A stretch of DNA of 64,000 bases from JBGOTP01 sp963717075 (lineage in GTDB: Bacteria; Acidobacteriota; Vicinamibacteria; Vicinamibacterales; CAVVIG01), in assembly GCA_963717075.1 (NCBI GenBank), contig CAVQVI010000034.1, positions 124,001 to 188,000 of the forward strand. Direction: 5' to 3'. The position numbers and the translations under genes were made by a program. Below the pieces are notes generated by a model. The model searched no databases. It had not been told where the DNA came from and worked only from the letters and a program-made list of their open reading frames with translations. Below are positions 28,044-37,539 of the stretch, in pieces (positions within the stretch are counted from its first letter, which is position 1; every line of letters begins with the position of its first letter).

Positions 28044-31019
28044 ATGCTGCTCATCCGCTCCCGATTGCTCGCTTGCGCCCTGGCGCTCCTGGTGTGTCAA
28101 CTGGGCCTGGCGGCGGCTGCTCCTGTGGCCTTGTGCCTCGTGGGTCGGCCGTTTGAGGCCAAGCCAGGAAACCTGACCTGTACCTGCGCGCATGAGGATG
28201 GCACCGAGCGCGTCGCCCTCCTTGTGTGCGTTGCGGCGGTTGGGGCACACGCCGCCGAGGCTCAGGAGACTGTCAACTACGCGAGTGTCAGCGGACGGGT
28301 CACCGACGCGTCCGGTGGAGTGATTGTCGGCGCGCAGGTGACCGCTCGCCAGACCGAAACCAATATCATGGCCAGAGGCGAGACCGATGCGGAAGGCCGC
28401 TTCCGGTTCACGTACTTGAGAGTCGGGCCGTACGAGATCAAAGTGCGTTTGGCGGGATTTGCAGACGTCACCCGCCAGCTGACGCTGACGGTTGGCGCCG
28501 CATTCGAGTTGTCGGTCCCACTCACCATCGAAACGCTCGAGGCCAGTGTGAGCGTCAGCGCGTCCGCCATCGTCCTCGAGGCAGCTCGCAGTCAGATTGC
28601 CGGGACCGTCTCCAAGGAAGAGATCAAGAATCTGTCGCTCAACGGGCGCAATTTCCTCGACCTTGCGCTCCTCATACCTGGCGTGGCGCCGCCCAACTTG
28701 GGTTCCACTCAGCTGTTCGCCGAGACCTCGGCGGTGGTCGGGTCGGGGCTCTCCGTGAACAGCCAGCGCAATCTGTCGAACAACTTCATCGTGGACGGGT
28801 TGTCTTCGAATGACGATGCCGCCGCGCTGGCGGGAATGACGTACGGCGTGGACGCGGTGGACCAGTTCCAGGTCGTGACATCGGGGGGACAGGCTGAACT
28901 CGGGCGCGCGTTGGGCGGATTCATCAACGTGGTCACTAAGAGCGGCGCAAATACCACACATGGCGACGTCTACGGGTACTTCCGCGACGATGCACTCAAC
29001 GCGGCCAACGCGCTTTCAGGCACCACGCTTCCGATGAGCCAGGAACAGTACGGCATGAGCCTCGGCGGTCCGATCAAACGGGACCAGACGTTCTATTTCT
29101 CGAACTTCGAGCAGCGCGCGCTGGATCAGACCGGTCTCGTGACGATCGCTCCGGCCAACGTCGCCGCCATCAACGGACGTCTGGCCGCCGTCGGGTACCT
29201 CGGCCCAGACGTCACCACCGGCAACTATCCGAACCCCGTTGACCTCACCAACTTCATGGCGAAAGTCGACCATCGGTTCAGCGAACGGGATCAGTTCAGC
29301 GTCCGCTACAGCCTTTATCGTGCGGACTCGAGCAACTCACGGGGCGCGGGAGGTTTGAGTGCACCCAGTGCGTCGGCTGGCCTGGACAACACGGACAACA
29401 GCGTCGCGTTCGCCAATATCCTGACGCTCGGCTCGAGGACCATCAACGAGACACGGGCACAGTTCGCGGACGGCGATCTGAAGGCGCCTTCGACGGATCT
29501 CGTCGGCCCGGCGGTGAGCATCTCGGGCGTTGCGACCTTCGGCACCCTGTCCGGGAGCCCGCAGGCCCGCCAGAACAAGATGTTTCAGATCGTCAACAAC
29601 CTCTCCCATCAGCGAGGCGCGCACGCCATGCGGGTCGGCGCGGATTTCCTCTACAACAGCGACACGATCACCTTCCCGCGCGCGTTCCGCGGTTCGTATT
29701 CGTTCTCCTCGCTCGCGACGTTTCTGCAGGGCACCTACAACAACTCGGGCTTCACGCAGACGTTCGGCGAGACCGTCGTCTCGCAGACGAATCCGAACGT
29801 CGGGCTCTACGCGCAGGACGAGTGGAAGGTCGTCCCGCAGCTGACGATCAACGCCGGACTGCGCTACGACCTTCAGTACCTGGACACCATCAACGCGGAT
29901 CCGAGCAACGTGTCGCCGCGCGTGGGTGTCGTGTGGTCGCCACGGGCCTCGGGGCGCACCATCGTTCGCGGCGGCGCCGGCATCTTCTACGACCGCGTGC
30001 CGCTACGGGCCCTTGCCAACGCGCTGTTGTCGGCGGGGAATACGACAGATCTGACGAACCTGCGGCAGACGGGCATCAGCCTGTCGCCGACGCAGACCGG
30101 CGCGCCGGTGTTCCCGAATATCCTGAGCGGTCCGGTGCCGCTCGTCACGCTCGTCAATCTCACGACCATGGATTCCGACATCCAGAACGCCTATTCCCGG
30201 CAGGCCAGCCTCGAGGTGGAGCACCAGCTCGGGCAGCGCAGCGCCGTCAGCATCGGCTATCAGTACACGGGTGGACGGAACCTGATCATGTCGATCAATC
30301 AGAACGTCCCGACGTGTGTCGCGTCGGGGAACAACAACGGCTGTCGACCGATTTCCACCTACGCCAACAACAGCCAGTACTCGTCTGCGGGAACATCCAC
30401 CTACCACGGCATGCACGTCTCGTTCATGCAACGGCCGACGTCGTGGGGCAACTACAGGGTCAGCTACACGCTCTCGAAGTCGATGAACAACCTCGGCGAG
30501 AACTTCTTCAGTTCCCCGATCGATCCGACGGATCTCTCGAGGGACTGGGGGCGTTCCGACGACGATCAGCGGCATCGCCTGGTGGCGTACGGGAGCATCA
30601 ATTCGTCCACCGCGCCGGCCCGGACGTGGTGGGAGAAGCTCAGTCACAACTTCCAGGTGAGCAGCACCGTCCAGGCGTACTCCGCGTTGCCGTTGAACAT
30701 CACCTCGGGTGTGACGACGATTCAGGGTACGACTGGCCGGCCGATCGTCGACGGGGAGTTCATCCCGCGTAACTCGGGCCAGGGCGGCGACTTCTTCAGC
30801 CTGAGCCTGCGGGTTAGCCGGGCATTCGACGTCGGCCGCTCCGTGAAGGTCGAGGCGCTGGTCGAAGCGTTCAACCTGACGAACCACACGAACGTCGTGA
30901 CTTGGAACGGCAACTTCGGCTCCGGTGCGTACCCGTCGAATCCGTCCCCGACCTTCGGGCAGGTTGTGGCGGTCGGCGACCCGCGCTCGGTCCAGTTCGG
31001 CGTGCGCGCCAGGTTCTAG
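28044..31019 (+). CDS. TonB-dependent receptor with regulatory domain, fused to a Cys-rich N-terminus
   Basis: This 991-residue Oar-like receptor has a carboxypeptidase-regulatory domain (YASVSGRVTDASGGVIVGAQ to about residue 165) and a plug (SLNGRNFLDLALLIPGV, GFINVVTKSG). A large barrel follows, ending GDPRSVQFGVRARF with a terminal aromatic. Residues 1-55 read like a separate small protein: LLACALALLVCQLGL, APVALCLVG and LTCTCAHEDGTE. The receptor's own signal core (VALLVCVAAVGAHAAEAQ, residues 57-74) follows. No start codon lies between the two parts in this frame. Lying between copC and copD, it may import or sense copper or a copper chelate. Confidence 0.85.
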   Translation: MLLIRSRLLACALALLVCQLGLAAAAPVALCLVGRPFEAKPGNLTCTCAHEDGTERVALLVCVAAVGAHAAEAQETVNYASVSGRVTDASGGVIVGAQVTARQTETNIMARGETDAEGRFRFTYLRVGPYEIKVRLAGFADVTRQLTLTVGAAFELSVPLTIETLEASVSVSASAIVLEAARSQIAGTVSKEEIKNLSLNGRNFLDLALLIPGVAPPNLGSTQLFAETSAVVGSGLSVNSQRNLSNNFIVDGLSSNDDAAALAGMTYGVDAVDQFQVVTSGGQAELGRALGGFINVVTKSGANTTHGDVYGYFRDDALNAANALSGTTLPMSQEQYGMSLGGPIKRDQTFYFSNFEQRALDQTGLVTIAPANVAAINGRLAAVGYLGPDVTTGNYPNPVDLTNFMAKVDHRFSERDQFSVRYSLYRADSSNSRGAGGLSAPSASAGLDNTDNSVAFANILTLGSRTINETRAQFADGDLKAPSTDLVGPAVSISGVATFGTLSGSPQARQNKMFQIVNNLSHQRGAHAMRVGADFLYNSDTITFPRAFRGSYSFSSLATFLQGTYNNSGFTQTFGETVVSQTNPNVGLYAQDEWKVVPQLTINAGLRYDLQYLDTINADPSNVSPRVGVVWSPRASGRTIVRGGAGIFYDRVPLRALANALLSAGNTTDLTNLRQTGISLSPTQTGAPVFPNILSGPVPLVTLVNLTTMDSDIQNAYSRQASLEVEHQLGQRSAVSIGYQYTGGRNLIMSINQNVPTCVASGNNNGCRPISTYANNSQYSSAGTSTYHGMHVSFMQRPTSWGNYRVSYTLSKSMNNLGENFFSSPIDPTDLSRDWGRSDDDQRHRLVAYGSINSSTAPARTWWEKLSHNFQVSSTVQAYSALPLNITSGVTTIQGTTGRPIVDGEFIPRNSGQGGDFFSLSLRVSRAFDVGRSVKVEALVEAFNLTNHTNVVTWNGNFGSGAYPSNPSPTFGQVVAVGDPRSVQFGVRARF

Positions 31020-31028
31020 TGGCCGTGT

Positions 31029-31053
31029 CGGGCGGGCCTTTCGGGCCCGCCCG
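31029..31053 (+). terminator. Strong hairpin after the TonB receptor gene
   Basis: Stem GGGCGGGCC (31030-31038) pairs with GGCCCGCCC (31044-31052), extended by C31029-G31053, with a TTTCG loop. It lies 10 bases after the receptor stop. No T-run follows, so it may attenuate rather than end transcription into copD. Confidence 0.6.
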
Positions 31054-31083
31054 CCATCCGATTCCGCCGGCGCTCGCGTTAGG

Positions 31084-32028
31084 ATGGCAGCGTTGTCGTT
31101 CGATCAACTTGCCTTCTCGCTCGAGGTCGCAGGAAAAGCGGCGCTCTACGCTTCGTTGCTGCCTGCGATCGGTGTGTGTGCGATTCGCTCGTTGCTGCTG
31201 CCGCGGCTCAGGCTCTCGCCTGACCGTGTCGCTGACACACGTGCCGAGTTGGCAAGAGTCGGCACGACAACGGCCGCCCTTGTGCTCGTCGCCCTGGCCT
31301 TCCGACTCTTCACGCACACCATTGCGGTTTTCGGTTTCGCTGACGTGTTCACAGTCAACCAGGTTCTGATCGTGGCTCTCGAGAGCCGATGGGGCGGTGG
31401 CTGGCGTGTGCAGGTGCTGGCTGCATCAGCCTTGCTGGCGACCAGTGTGCTGGCACGTGCTCGTCCGGGGCGGAGCAGCATCCTGCCGGCCATGGCTGCG
31501 GTCCTGCTGTGCTACTCGGTGCCTCTCGTCGGCCACGCTGCCGGAAGCGCCTCGCGCGTGGTGCTGCATGGCTCTCACGTGCTGGCGGGCGCCAGCTGGC
31601 TGGGGACGCTGGCGGTGCTTCTGTTCCTGGTGCTCCGGAGCGGAGGGCGTCCCACTTCCGATCCCATATCTGACCGCGATGCCGCCCTTCGTCTGCAGCT
31701 GCTTCAAGGATTCTCACCGGTCGCCTTGTCGGGCGCTCCTGTGCTCCTGCTCACGGGCGCGATGAGTTCGTGGGTCTACGTTGGCTCGCTCTCGAACATG
31801 TGGACATCGTCGTACGGCTGGCTCCTCGCCTTGAAGCTCGCATTCGTGGCCGGTGCGGCTGGATGCGGCTATGTCAATTGGCGGCGGCTCTCCGCACGGC
31901 GGGGCAGAGAGAGCGCCTCGGCAAGAAGCCCTTCGGATTCAATGACGTCGACAATTGTGGTTGAAGTCATTCTCGCGGGCGTGGTGACGCTCGTGACGGC
32001 GGCACTGACCGAAGTCGCTCACCCCTGA
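31084..32028 (+). CDS. copD: Copper-transport membrane protein CopD
   Basis: This 314-residue polytopic membrane protein starts at ATG 31084. Helices are evident at KAALYASLLPAIGVCAI, TTAALVLVALAFRLF, ILPAMAAVLLCYSVPLVGHAAG, SHVLAGASWLGTLAVLLFLVL, VALSGAPVLLLTGAMSSWVYVG and LALKLAFVAGAAG. Conserved CopD residues in GHAAG, HVLAGASWLG and LALKL are present. It moves copper across the inner membrane, partnered by CopC. It sits after a receptor-hairpin unit and ends the copper cluster. Confidence 0.88.
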   Translation: MAALSFDQLAFSLEVAGKAALYASLLPAIGVCAIRSLLLPRLRLSPDRVADTRAELARVGTTTAALVLVALAFRLFTHTIAVFGFADVFTVNQVLIVALESRWGGGWRVQVLAASALLATSVLARARPGRSSILPAMAAVLLCYSVPLVGHAAGSASRVVLHGSHVLAGASWLGTLAVLLFLVLRSGGRPTSDPISDRDAALRLQLLQGFSPVALSGAPVLLLTGAMSSWVYVGSLSNMWTSSYGWLLALKLAFVAGAAGCGYVNWRRLSARRGRESASARSPSDSMTSTIVVEVILAGVVTLVTAALTEVAHP

Positions 32029-32245
32029 CATCGGTCTGGGCCTCCTCAAGGAAAACAATGGGTCGATGGCCGCGTCACAGATCGGCGACATGATTCTAAC
32101 CGCGCTGCCTTTCGAGGAAGTGTGCGCGGTCGCGAAAAGTCCGCTCGACTCGGCCGCGATGTAGGATACGCATACCCGGTCGACAGGGCGTGGGACGCTG
32201 CACAATCGCGGAGCATCCGCCCGCGAATTTCGAGGGAGATCACCG
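32029..32245. other. Spacer upstream of ferritin
   Basis: About 217 bp with no gene. GAGGGAG directly precedes the ferritin ATG. No clear Fur box was recognised. Confidence 0.35.
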
Positions 32246-32746
32246 ATGCAAATCGACGTATTGCATGCTATCAACGACCAAATCAACTCCGAATTCGGTG
32301 CCTGGTATCAATACCTGGCCATGGCCGCGTTCTGCGACCGCGAAAAGTTCACCGGCGCGGCCAAGTGGCTCAGGCAGCAGAGCCTCGAAGAGTACCAGCA
32401 CGGCATGAAGCTCTTCGACTTCGTGTTGGCGCGCAACGGCGTCGTTGAACTGAAGCTTCTGGAGCAGCCGTTGCTGGAGTTCGATTCCTTCGCCGAGGTG
32501 TTCGAGTACGCCCTCAAACAGGAGGAACAGGTCACCGCCAAGATCAACGATCTGTACGAACTGGCATTCAAGTCGAGAGCCTTTGCTGAAATGACGGAGC
32601 TGCAGTGGTTCCTCACGGAGCAGGTTGAGGAGGAAAAGTCCGCTCGGGAGACCGTGGCCCGTTTCCGCCTCGTGGGCGACGACCCAGGCTCACTGCTGGA
32701 TCTGGATCGGGAGCTCGGCACCAGGTCCGCCGCACAGAAGCGCTAG
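32246..32746 (+). CDS. Ferritin (FtnA-like)
   Basis: This 166-residue iron-storage protein starts at ATG 32246 after GAGGGAG. It has the non-heme ferritin helices: NDQINSEFGAWYQYLAMA with the first ferroxidase Glu, SLEEYQHGMKLFDFVL with E-x2-H ligands, and ALKQEEQVTAKINDLYELA. TELQWFLTEQVEEEKSARE carries the remaining Glu/Gln ligands. Oxidises Fe(II) and stores it as mineral. Its neighbours are a copper locus and a redox two-component pair, so the region is metal- and redox-focused. Confidence 0.92.
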   Translation: MQIDVLHAINDQINSEFGAWYQYLAMAAFCDREKFTGAAKWLRQQSLEEYQHGMKLFDFVLARNGVVELKLLEQPLLEFDSFAEVFEYALKQEEQVTAKINDLYELAFKSRAFAEMTELQWFLTEQVEEEKSARETVARFRLVGDDPGSLLDLDRELGTRSAAQKR

Positions 32747-32850
32747 AGAGCAGTTACTGATTGTTTCGCAGTACGGCCCACATGGTACCTGTTCCCTGGG
32801 AGTGACCAGGCACCGTATTCAAGAGATCTGCGAAAGCGCGTGTGAAGTAG

Positions 32851-33495
32851 TCAGCTGGATGATTCGCGTACGGGGTTCTTTGAGAGCTTCCGCTGGAGCG
32901 ACCGGCGGTGAATGCCGAGGATCCGCGCCGCTTGCGATACGTTGTTGTGGCAGTCCGCCAGGACGCGTTGAATGTGTTCCCACTCGACTCGGGCCAGCGG
33001 CTGCGCCACATGTGATTGACGCTCGACTGGAAGGTCGGGCCCATGACTCGCAGGCCCATCCTTCCAGTCGGGCGTGGTCGGAGTCGGCGACTCGGTGCCC
33101 CGGGCGTCAGCTGCGGCCATTTCGAATGACGCCATGATCTGATCGGCGTCCACTGGCTTCGTCAGGTAGCTCGTGGCGCCGAGCTTCAGGCTCTGCACCG
33201 CCGTGGCAATGCTCCCGTACCCAGTGAGCACGACAATACGGGTTGTCGCATCGAGGTCCTTCAGACTCCGCACGAGGTCGAGGCCGGACCTGCCAGGCAG
33301 TCGAAGATCCACGAGCGCAAACTCCGGGCTGTCGGCGCGGGCCGCGCTCATCGCTTCATCGTAGTTGGCCGCGTCACTGACATCGAATCCCCGCTCTCGA
33401 AACGCTCGCACGAGCCGCGTCCGAAACGGCGTGTCATCGTCCACGATGAGCAGCGTGCGCAGGTCCTTCGAGGGGATCTGAGTTGAGTCGGTCAT
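32851..33495 (-). CDS. RegA/PrrA-like response regulator with repeat-derived linker
   Basis: This 214-residue regulator has a receiver domain with D19-D20, phospho-acceptor D63 (ALVDLRLPG), T91 and K113, and a Fis-type helix-turn-helix at about 170-206 (DCHNNVSQAARILGIHRRSLQRKL). The HRRSLQRKL end is a signature of RegA/ActR/PrrA. The linker, residues about 140-163 (DWKDGPASHGPDLPVERQS), is encoded by a convergent pair of palindromic repeats. It overlaps its kinase by four bases. RegA proteins control respiration and redox genes. Confidence 0.9.
   Translation of the reverse strand: MTDSTQIPSKDLRTLLIVDDDTPFRTRLVRAFRERGFDVSDAANYDEAMSAARADSPEFALVDLRLPGRSGLDLVRSLKDLDATTRIVVLTGYGSIATAVQSLKLGATSYLTKPVDADQIMASFEMAAADARGTESPTPTTPDWKDGPASHGPDLPVERQSHVAQPLARVEWEHIQRVLADCHNNVSQAARILGIHRRSLQRKLSKNPVRESSS
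33021..33073. repeat. Convergent palindromic-repeat pair inside the response-regulator gene
   Basis: A forward copy (GCTCGACTGGAAGGTCGGGC from 33021, then CCATGA) is followed by an inverted copy (33051-33073, complement GCCCGACTGGAAGGATGGGC). The pair can fold into a long hairpin. It encodes the interdomain linker of the response regulator and keeps the frame. Confidence 0.7.
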
Positions 33496-34835
33496 GTGGT
33501 TCGTGAGACGGCCGAGCGGGTCGGCAGCTCGAGGCTGGCGGTCGTGCCGTTGTCGGAATCGAGCGTCAACGAGCCGCCGCAGCGCTCGGCGAAGACCCTC
33601 ACCAGAAACAGCCCAAGCCCCAGCCCTCGTCCAGGCTCCTTGGTCGTGAAAAACGGATCGCCGGCGCGCTGGAGCACGTCAGGCGCCATGCCGCGTCCCG
33701 TGTCGCGTACGACCAGTCGTACTCGCTCCTCGTCCTGGGCGATGGTGACGATGACGTCTTCATCGGAGGCATCGAACGCATTGTTGATGAGATTCAGGAT
33801 CGCCTGCTCGAAACCAGCAAGGGGAAGCTGAATGAGTCGAGAGGCCTGAGGGAGCGTCAGGCGCAGCCGCGCTGCCTGAGAGACCGGCAGGCGGCCGCAG
33901 ATGTCCGCCATGACCGTCCCGAGGTTGACCGTTTCCGGCAGGTCGGCCGCCATTCCCCCCGCCCGTCCGCTCATTTGATCGAGAATCGCGCGGCAGCGAT
34001 CCACCTCGGCACGAATCAGGTGGGCATCTTCGGCCAATCCTGGAACATTCTCGTGAAAACGCGTCGCGCGTTCGAGCTCTCTGGCCGCCAGCGCGATCGT
34101 CGCAAGCGGCGTGGAGAGTTCGTGCGCTGCGCCTGCGGCAAGGGTGGTCAGCGACATCACCCGTTCCGTGCGAGCCGCCGTGCGGCGCATCGCTTCGATT
34201 TGCTCTTCGCGCCGAGCCAGCATGTTGGACGCTTGGACGACAAAGTAGGCCGCCAGTTCGGCGATCATCGAAGCGGCGACCCACATCGCGAAGAGGTGCG
34301 TGGGGAAATCGTTCAAACGGTGGTGCCCGGGCACGAGCTCGTGGTTGTGCCAGTACACCAGAATGCCGTAGCAGGCGGCGACGGTGCCCCCGATGGCCAC
34401 GGCGTAGACGGCACCGAGCGTCAGCGCCGCCAATGCCACCTGCACGGCAAGGATCACGGCAAACGGGTTGAAAGGTCCGCCGGTGAGTTCAAGAAGTCCG
34501 CTGAGCAGCAGGACGTCGATGGCCAGCCCTATTGCCGCGACGGCCCGTGGCAACGCGCGACCGCGTGACAGCCAGATGGCAACCGTGAGGTTGCTGAGCA
34601 TGGCCGCCGCAATCAGCGCCGAAATCCGGCGCAAGGGAAAATCAAGATTTGGAAACGACCACGCGACGGCTAGCCCGACAGCCTCGATTCCAGCGCTGAC
34701 CCCATGCAGACGAATCAGCCATGGCAGCGTGACGAGTGGCGTTGCGGAGAGGTACCACGGTCGCGCGCCGGCATCGAGGCGCATCGCGGCCGCGGAGCGG
34801 CTACTCAGCGAACTATGAGAGGTGTCGTTCTGCAT
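33492..34835 (-). CDS. RegB/PrrB-like membrane redox sensor histidine kinase
   Basis: This 447-residue kinase has about six membrane helices in residues 30-205. The quinone-site motif GGPFNPF is at 119-125 and the H-box GAAHELSTPLATIALAARELE has H238. Redox-type C281 (RAEVDRCRAIL) lies 43 residues later, as in RegB, where this cysteine forms redox-sensitive disulfides. The ATP domain has NLINNAFDAS and DTGRGMAPD, then GRGLGLGLFLVRV. It is co-translated with the regulator downstream. Inferred role: sensing quinone or oxygen status and phosphorylating the RegA-like partner. Confidence 0.9.
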   Translation of the reverse strand: MQNDTSHSSLSSRSAAAMRLDAGARPWYLSATPLVTLPWLIRLHGVSAGIEAVGLAVAWSFPNLDFPLRRISALIAAAMLSNLTVAIWLSRGRALPRAVAAIGLAIDVLLLSGLLELTGGPFNPFAVILAVQVALAALTLGAVYAVAIGGTVAACYGILVYWHNHELVPGHHRLNDFPTHLFAMWVAASMIAELAAYFVVQASNMLARREEQIEAMRRTAARTERVMSLTTLAAGAAHELSTPLATIALAARELERATRFHENVPGLAEDAHLIRAEVDRCRAILDQMSGRAGGMAADLPETVNLGTVMADICGRLPVSQAARLRLTLPQASRLIQLPLAGFEQAILNLINNAFDASDEDVIVTIAQDEERVRLVVRDTGRGMAPDVLQRAGDPFFTTKEPGRGLGLGLFLVRVFAERCGGSLTLDSDNGTTASLELPTRSAVSRTT

Positions 34836-34987
34836 TGCGCCGCGTTGGGGCAGTCTCCCTTGCGGATACTGGGACAGTTTACGCGGTCTTTGCGGCGCGT
34901 TGAACGGTGTGCGGGATCAGGCGTCCCGATGAAGTGCGACAATTTGCCGCATGCTATGCGCGCGCCATCATCCGTAGACTCTCCGGA

Positions 34988-37329
34988 ATGCTGGCATCGC
35001 ATTTCCGCGGCCTGTCCGCCGCGGCCGCTATCTTCATCCATCTCAGTACGGGTCCGCCGCGTTCGCGCAGGTGACGTCAGTCTCGGGAACAGTTCGAGAC
35101 GAAACCGGCGGCGTACTCCCGGGCGTGGCGGTCACACTTCACGCGGACCACACGCGTCCTGTCGACACGACAACCGACGCCCAAGGCCGGTATCGGTTCG
35201 ACGGCGTGCGGCCGGGTGAAGCCTACGTGTCGTTTGCACGCGTGAATTTCGCCGTGGGGCGCCGCACCATCACCGTCGTCGCCGGCGGTGTCACCGCCGA
35301 TGCCGTGCTCCGCCTGTCCCTCAGTGCTGAAGTGACCGTGACAGGCAAGCGTACATTCACGAATCTCGCAGACGCGGATGCGCCTGCTGAAAATCTGGTC
35401 GGCATCGCACAGTCCGCGAGCCAGGGTGCCATTGCTGCGACGCAACTCGACGCGCGCCCAATCATGCGCACCGGTGAGGTGCTCGAGACCGTGCCTGGCC
35501 TGATCATCACCCAGCACAGTGGGGAGGGGAAGGCCAACCAATACTACCTTCGAGGCTTCAACCTCGACCATGGGACCGACTTTGCAACGACGCTGGCGGG
35601 GATGCCGGTGAACATGCCTACGCATGCTCATGGTCACGGCTACTCGGATCTGAACTTCATGATTCCGGAACTCGTGAGTGGCGTGCAGTACTCGAAGGGT
35701 CCGTACTTTTCGGAACAGGGAGACTTTGCGACCGCGGGGGCGGCGAACGTCAACTACGTTAACGCGCTGGACCGACCGGTCATTCGGATTGGCGGAGGCG
35801 ACGAAGGTTTCGCCCGCGCGCTGGCCGCCGCCTCGATGAAGGTCGCCAGCGGACAACTGCTGGGAGCGATTGAGGTCGCGCACAACGACGGACCCTGGGA
35901 TCGTCCCGACGATTTCAGGAAGATCAACGGCCTCATTCGCTACACGCGGGGCGATGCAGTGAACGGCTTCTCCGTGACCGCGATGGCATATCGGGGAACC
36001 TGGGATTCCACCGACCAGATCCCGCAGCGCGCGGTGACCGACGGCGTGATCGGCCGATTCGGAACGATCGACGACAGCGATGGCGGCGACAGCTATCGCT
36101 ACAGCGGATCGTTTGATTGGCAGCGGACGCGCGGCACTGCCACCACACGGCTCATCGCCTACGGGATCGGCTACGACCTGAATCTGTTTTCCAATTTCAC
36201 GTTCTTCCTCGACGATCCCAACGATGGCGACCAATTTCACCAGGCGGATCATCGATTCGTGACCGGCGCGAAGGTGACGCACCGTCGGCTCACCAACTGG
36301 GGCGGGCACATTGCTCGGAACACCTTCGGAGCGCAGCTTCGCAACGATGACATCACCAGGGTTGGTCTCTATCACACGCACGCGCGCGGACTGCTGGAGA
36401 CCATTCGCCAAGACGCGGTTGTGCAGACGAGTGTAGCGGGCTACGTGCAGAATGAAGTGGAATGGACGCCCTGGCTCCGGTCGCTCGTGGGCGTCCGCGC
36501 GGACGAGTACCGTTTCAGCGTGGATGCGAGCGATCCGGCCAACGGCGGAATGAAGACGGCCGGCATCGCGAGTCCGAAGGGCGGCGTGACTGTCGGTCCG
36601 TTCCGGGGCACCGAGTTCTACGCGAACGGCGGATATGGTTTTCACAGCAACGACGCCAGAGGGGCGACGACGACGCGCGATCCAAAGACGGGTGACGCGG
36701 TGGATCCGGCGACCCCGCTCGTGCGCGCGAAAGGGGCGGAGATTGGCGTGCGGACCGTCGCTATCCCCCATGTTCAGTCAAGCCTCTCGCTCTGGTCGCT
36801 CGACATCGACTCGGAGTTGATCTTCATCGGCGACGCCGGCACAACTGAAGCCGGTCGGCCGAGCCATCGCCGCGGTTTCGAGTTCGCGAACTACTACAGC
36901 CCGAGTCGCTGGTTGACCGTCGACGCCGACATTTCCTGGTCGCACGCCCGCTTTACGAACGACGATCCGGCCGGAGAGGAGATTCCGGGCTCGGTGGAAA
37001 CGGTCGTCTCGGGCGGCGTCACCATTGATGCGTGGCGAGGCATCTTCGGGAGCATCAGACTGCGCTACTTTGGCCCGAGGCCGCTCGTGGAGGACAACTC
37101 GGTTCGATCGAAAGCAACGACCCTCGTGAATCTTGAAGCAGGCTACACGCTGACACCGAGAATTCGAATCGGCGTGGACGTCTTCAATCTATTGAACCAG
37201 GCAGACAGTGACATCGACTATTACTACGAATCACGGCTGCCGGGGGAGTCCGCAGCAGGAGTGGCTGATATCCACTTTCACCCGACGCTCCCGAGAACGG
37301 CTCGGGTGAACGTGAGCCTGGCGTTCTAG
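34988..37329 (+). CDS. TonB-dependent receptor, frameshift after the signal peptide
   Basis: The main frame (35071-37329, 752 residues) starts within a regulatory domain (SVSGTVRDETGGVLPGVAVTLHAD). It then shows a plug with VLETVPGLIITQHSGEGKANQYYLRGFNLDHGTDF and MPTHAHGHGYSDLNFMIPELV, and a barrel ending RTARVNVSLAF. A signal peptide start (ATG 34988, MLASHFRGLSAAAAIFIHL) is encoded upstream in another frame. One indel near 35042 joins it to QYGSAAFAQVTSV. The His-rich plug segment HAHGHG suggests a metal or metal-chelate ligand. It is divergent from the RegB-like gene, so regulation by that pair is plausible. Confidence 0.82.
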
Positions 37330-37539
37330 GCCCCCACGCCATACCTGCACCAGCCCGTGCAGGAGGGTGAGGTGCGCTTGGGGCATTGGTCGGTGCCCGT
37401 CGGGCAGCCCTGTTCGGGCTCACGCTTTTCGCCAGCGAAAAGCCTTCTACCGGTCGGGCGGGAGCTGGCCCGGGGCCGGCCCCCCAGCCGTTCCTGACCC
37501 CATCAAAAGGGGGGACCTTTCCCGCATATCATTAGATAG
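37330..37539. other. Spacer with hairpins
   Basis: About 210 bp without a gene. It contains AGCCC-TGTTC-GGGCT (37406-37420), the 8-bp hairpin listed separately at 37424-37443, and GGCCCGGGGCCGGCC-like GC palindromes near 37470. It ends with TATCAT at 37527-37532, seven bases before the ferredoxin GTG. Confidence 0.45.
37424..37443 (+). terminator. Hairpin after the TonB receptor
   Basis: Perfect 8-bp stem GCTTTTCG (37424-37431) and CGAAAAGC (37436-37443) with a CCAG loop. The adjacent AGCCC/GGGCT stem gives a double structure that likely separates the receptor gene from the ferredoxin cluster. Confidence 0.6.
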
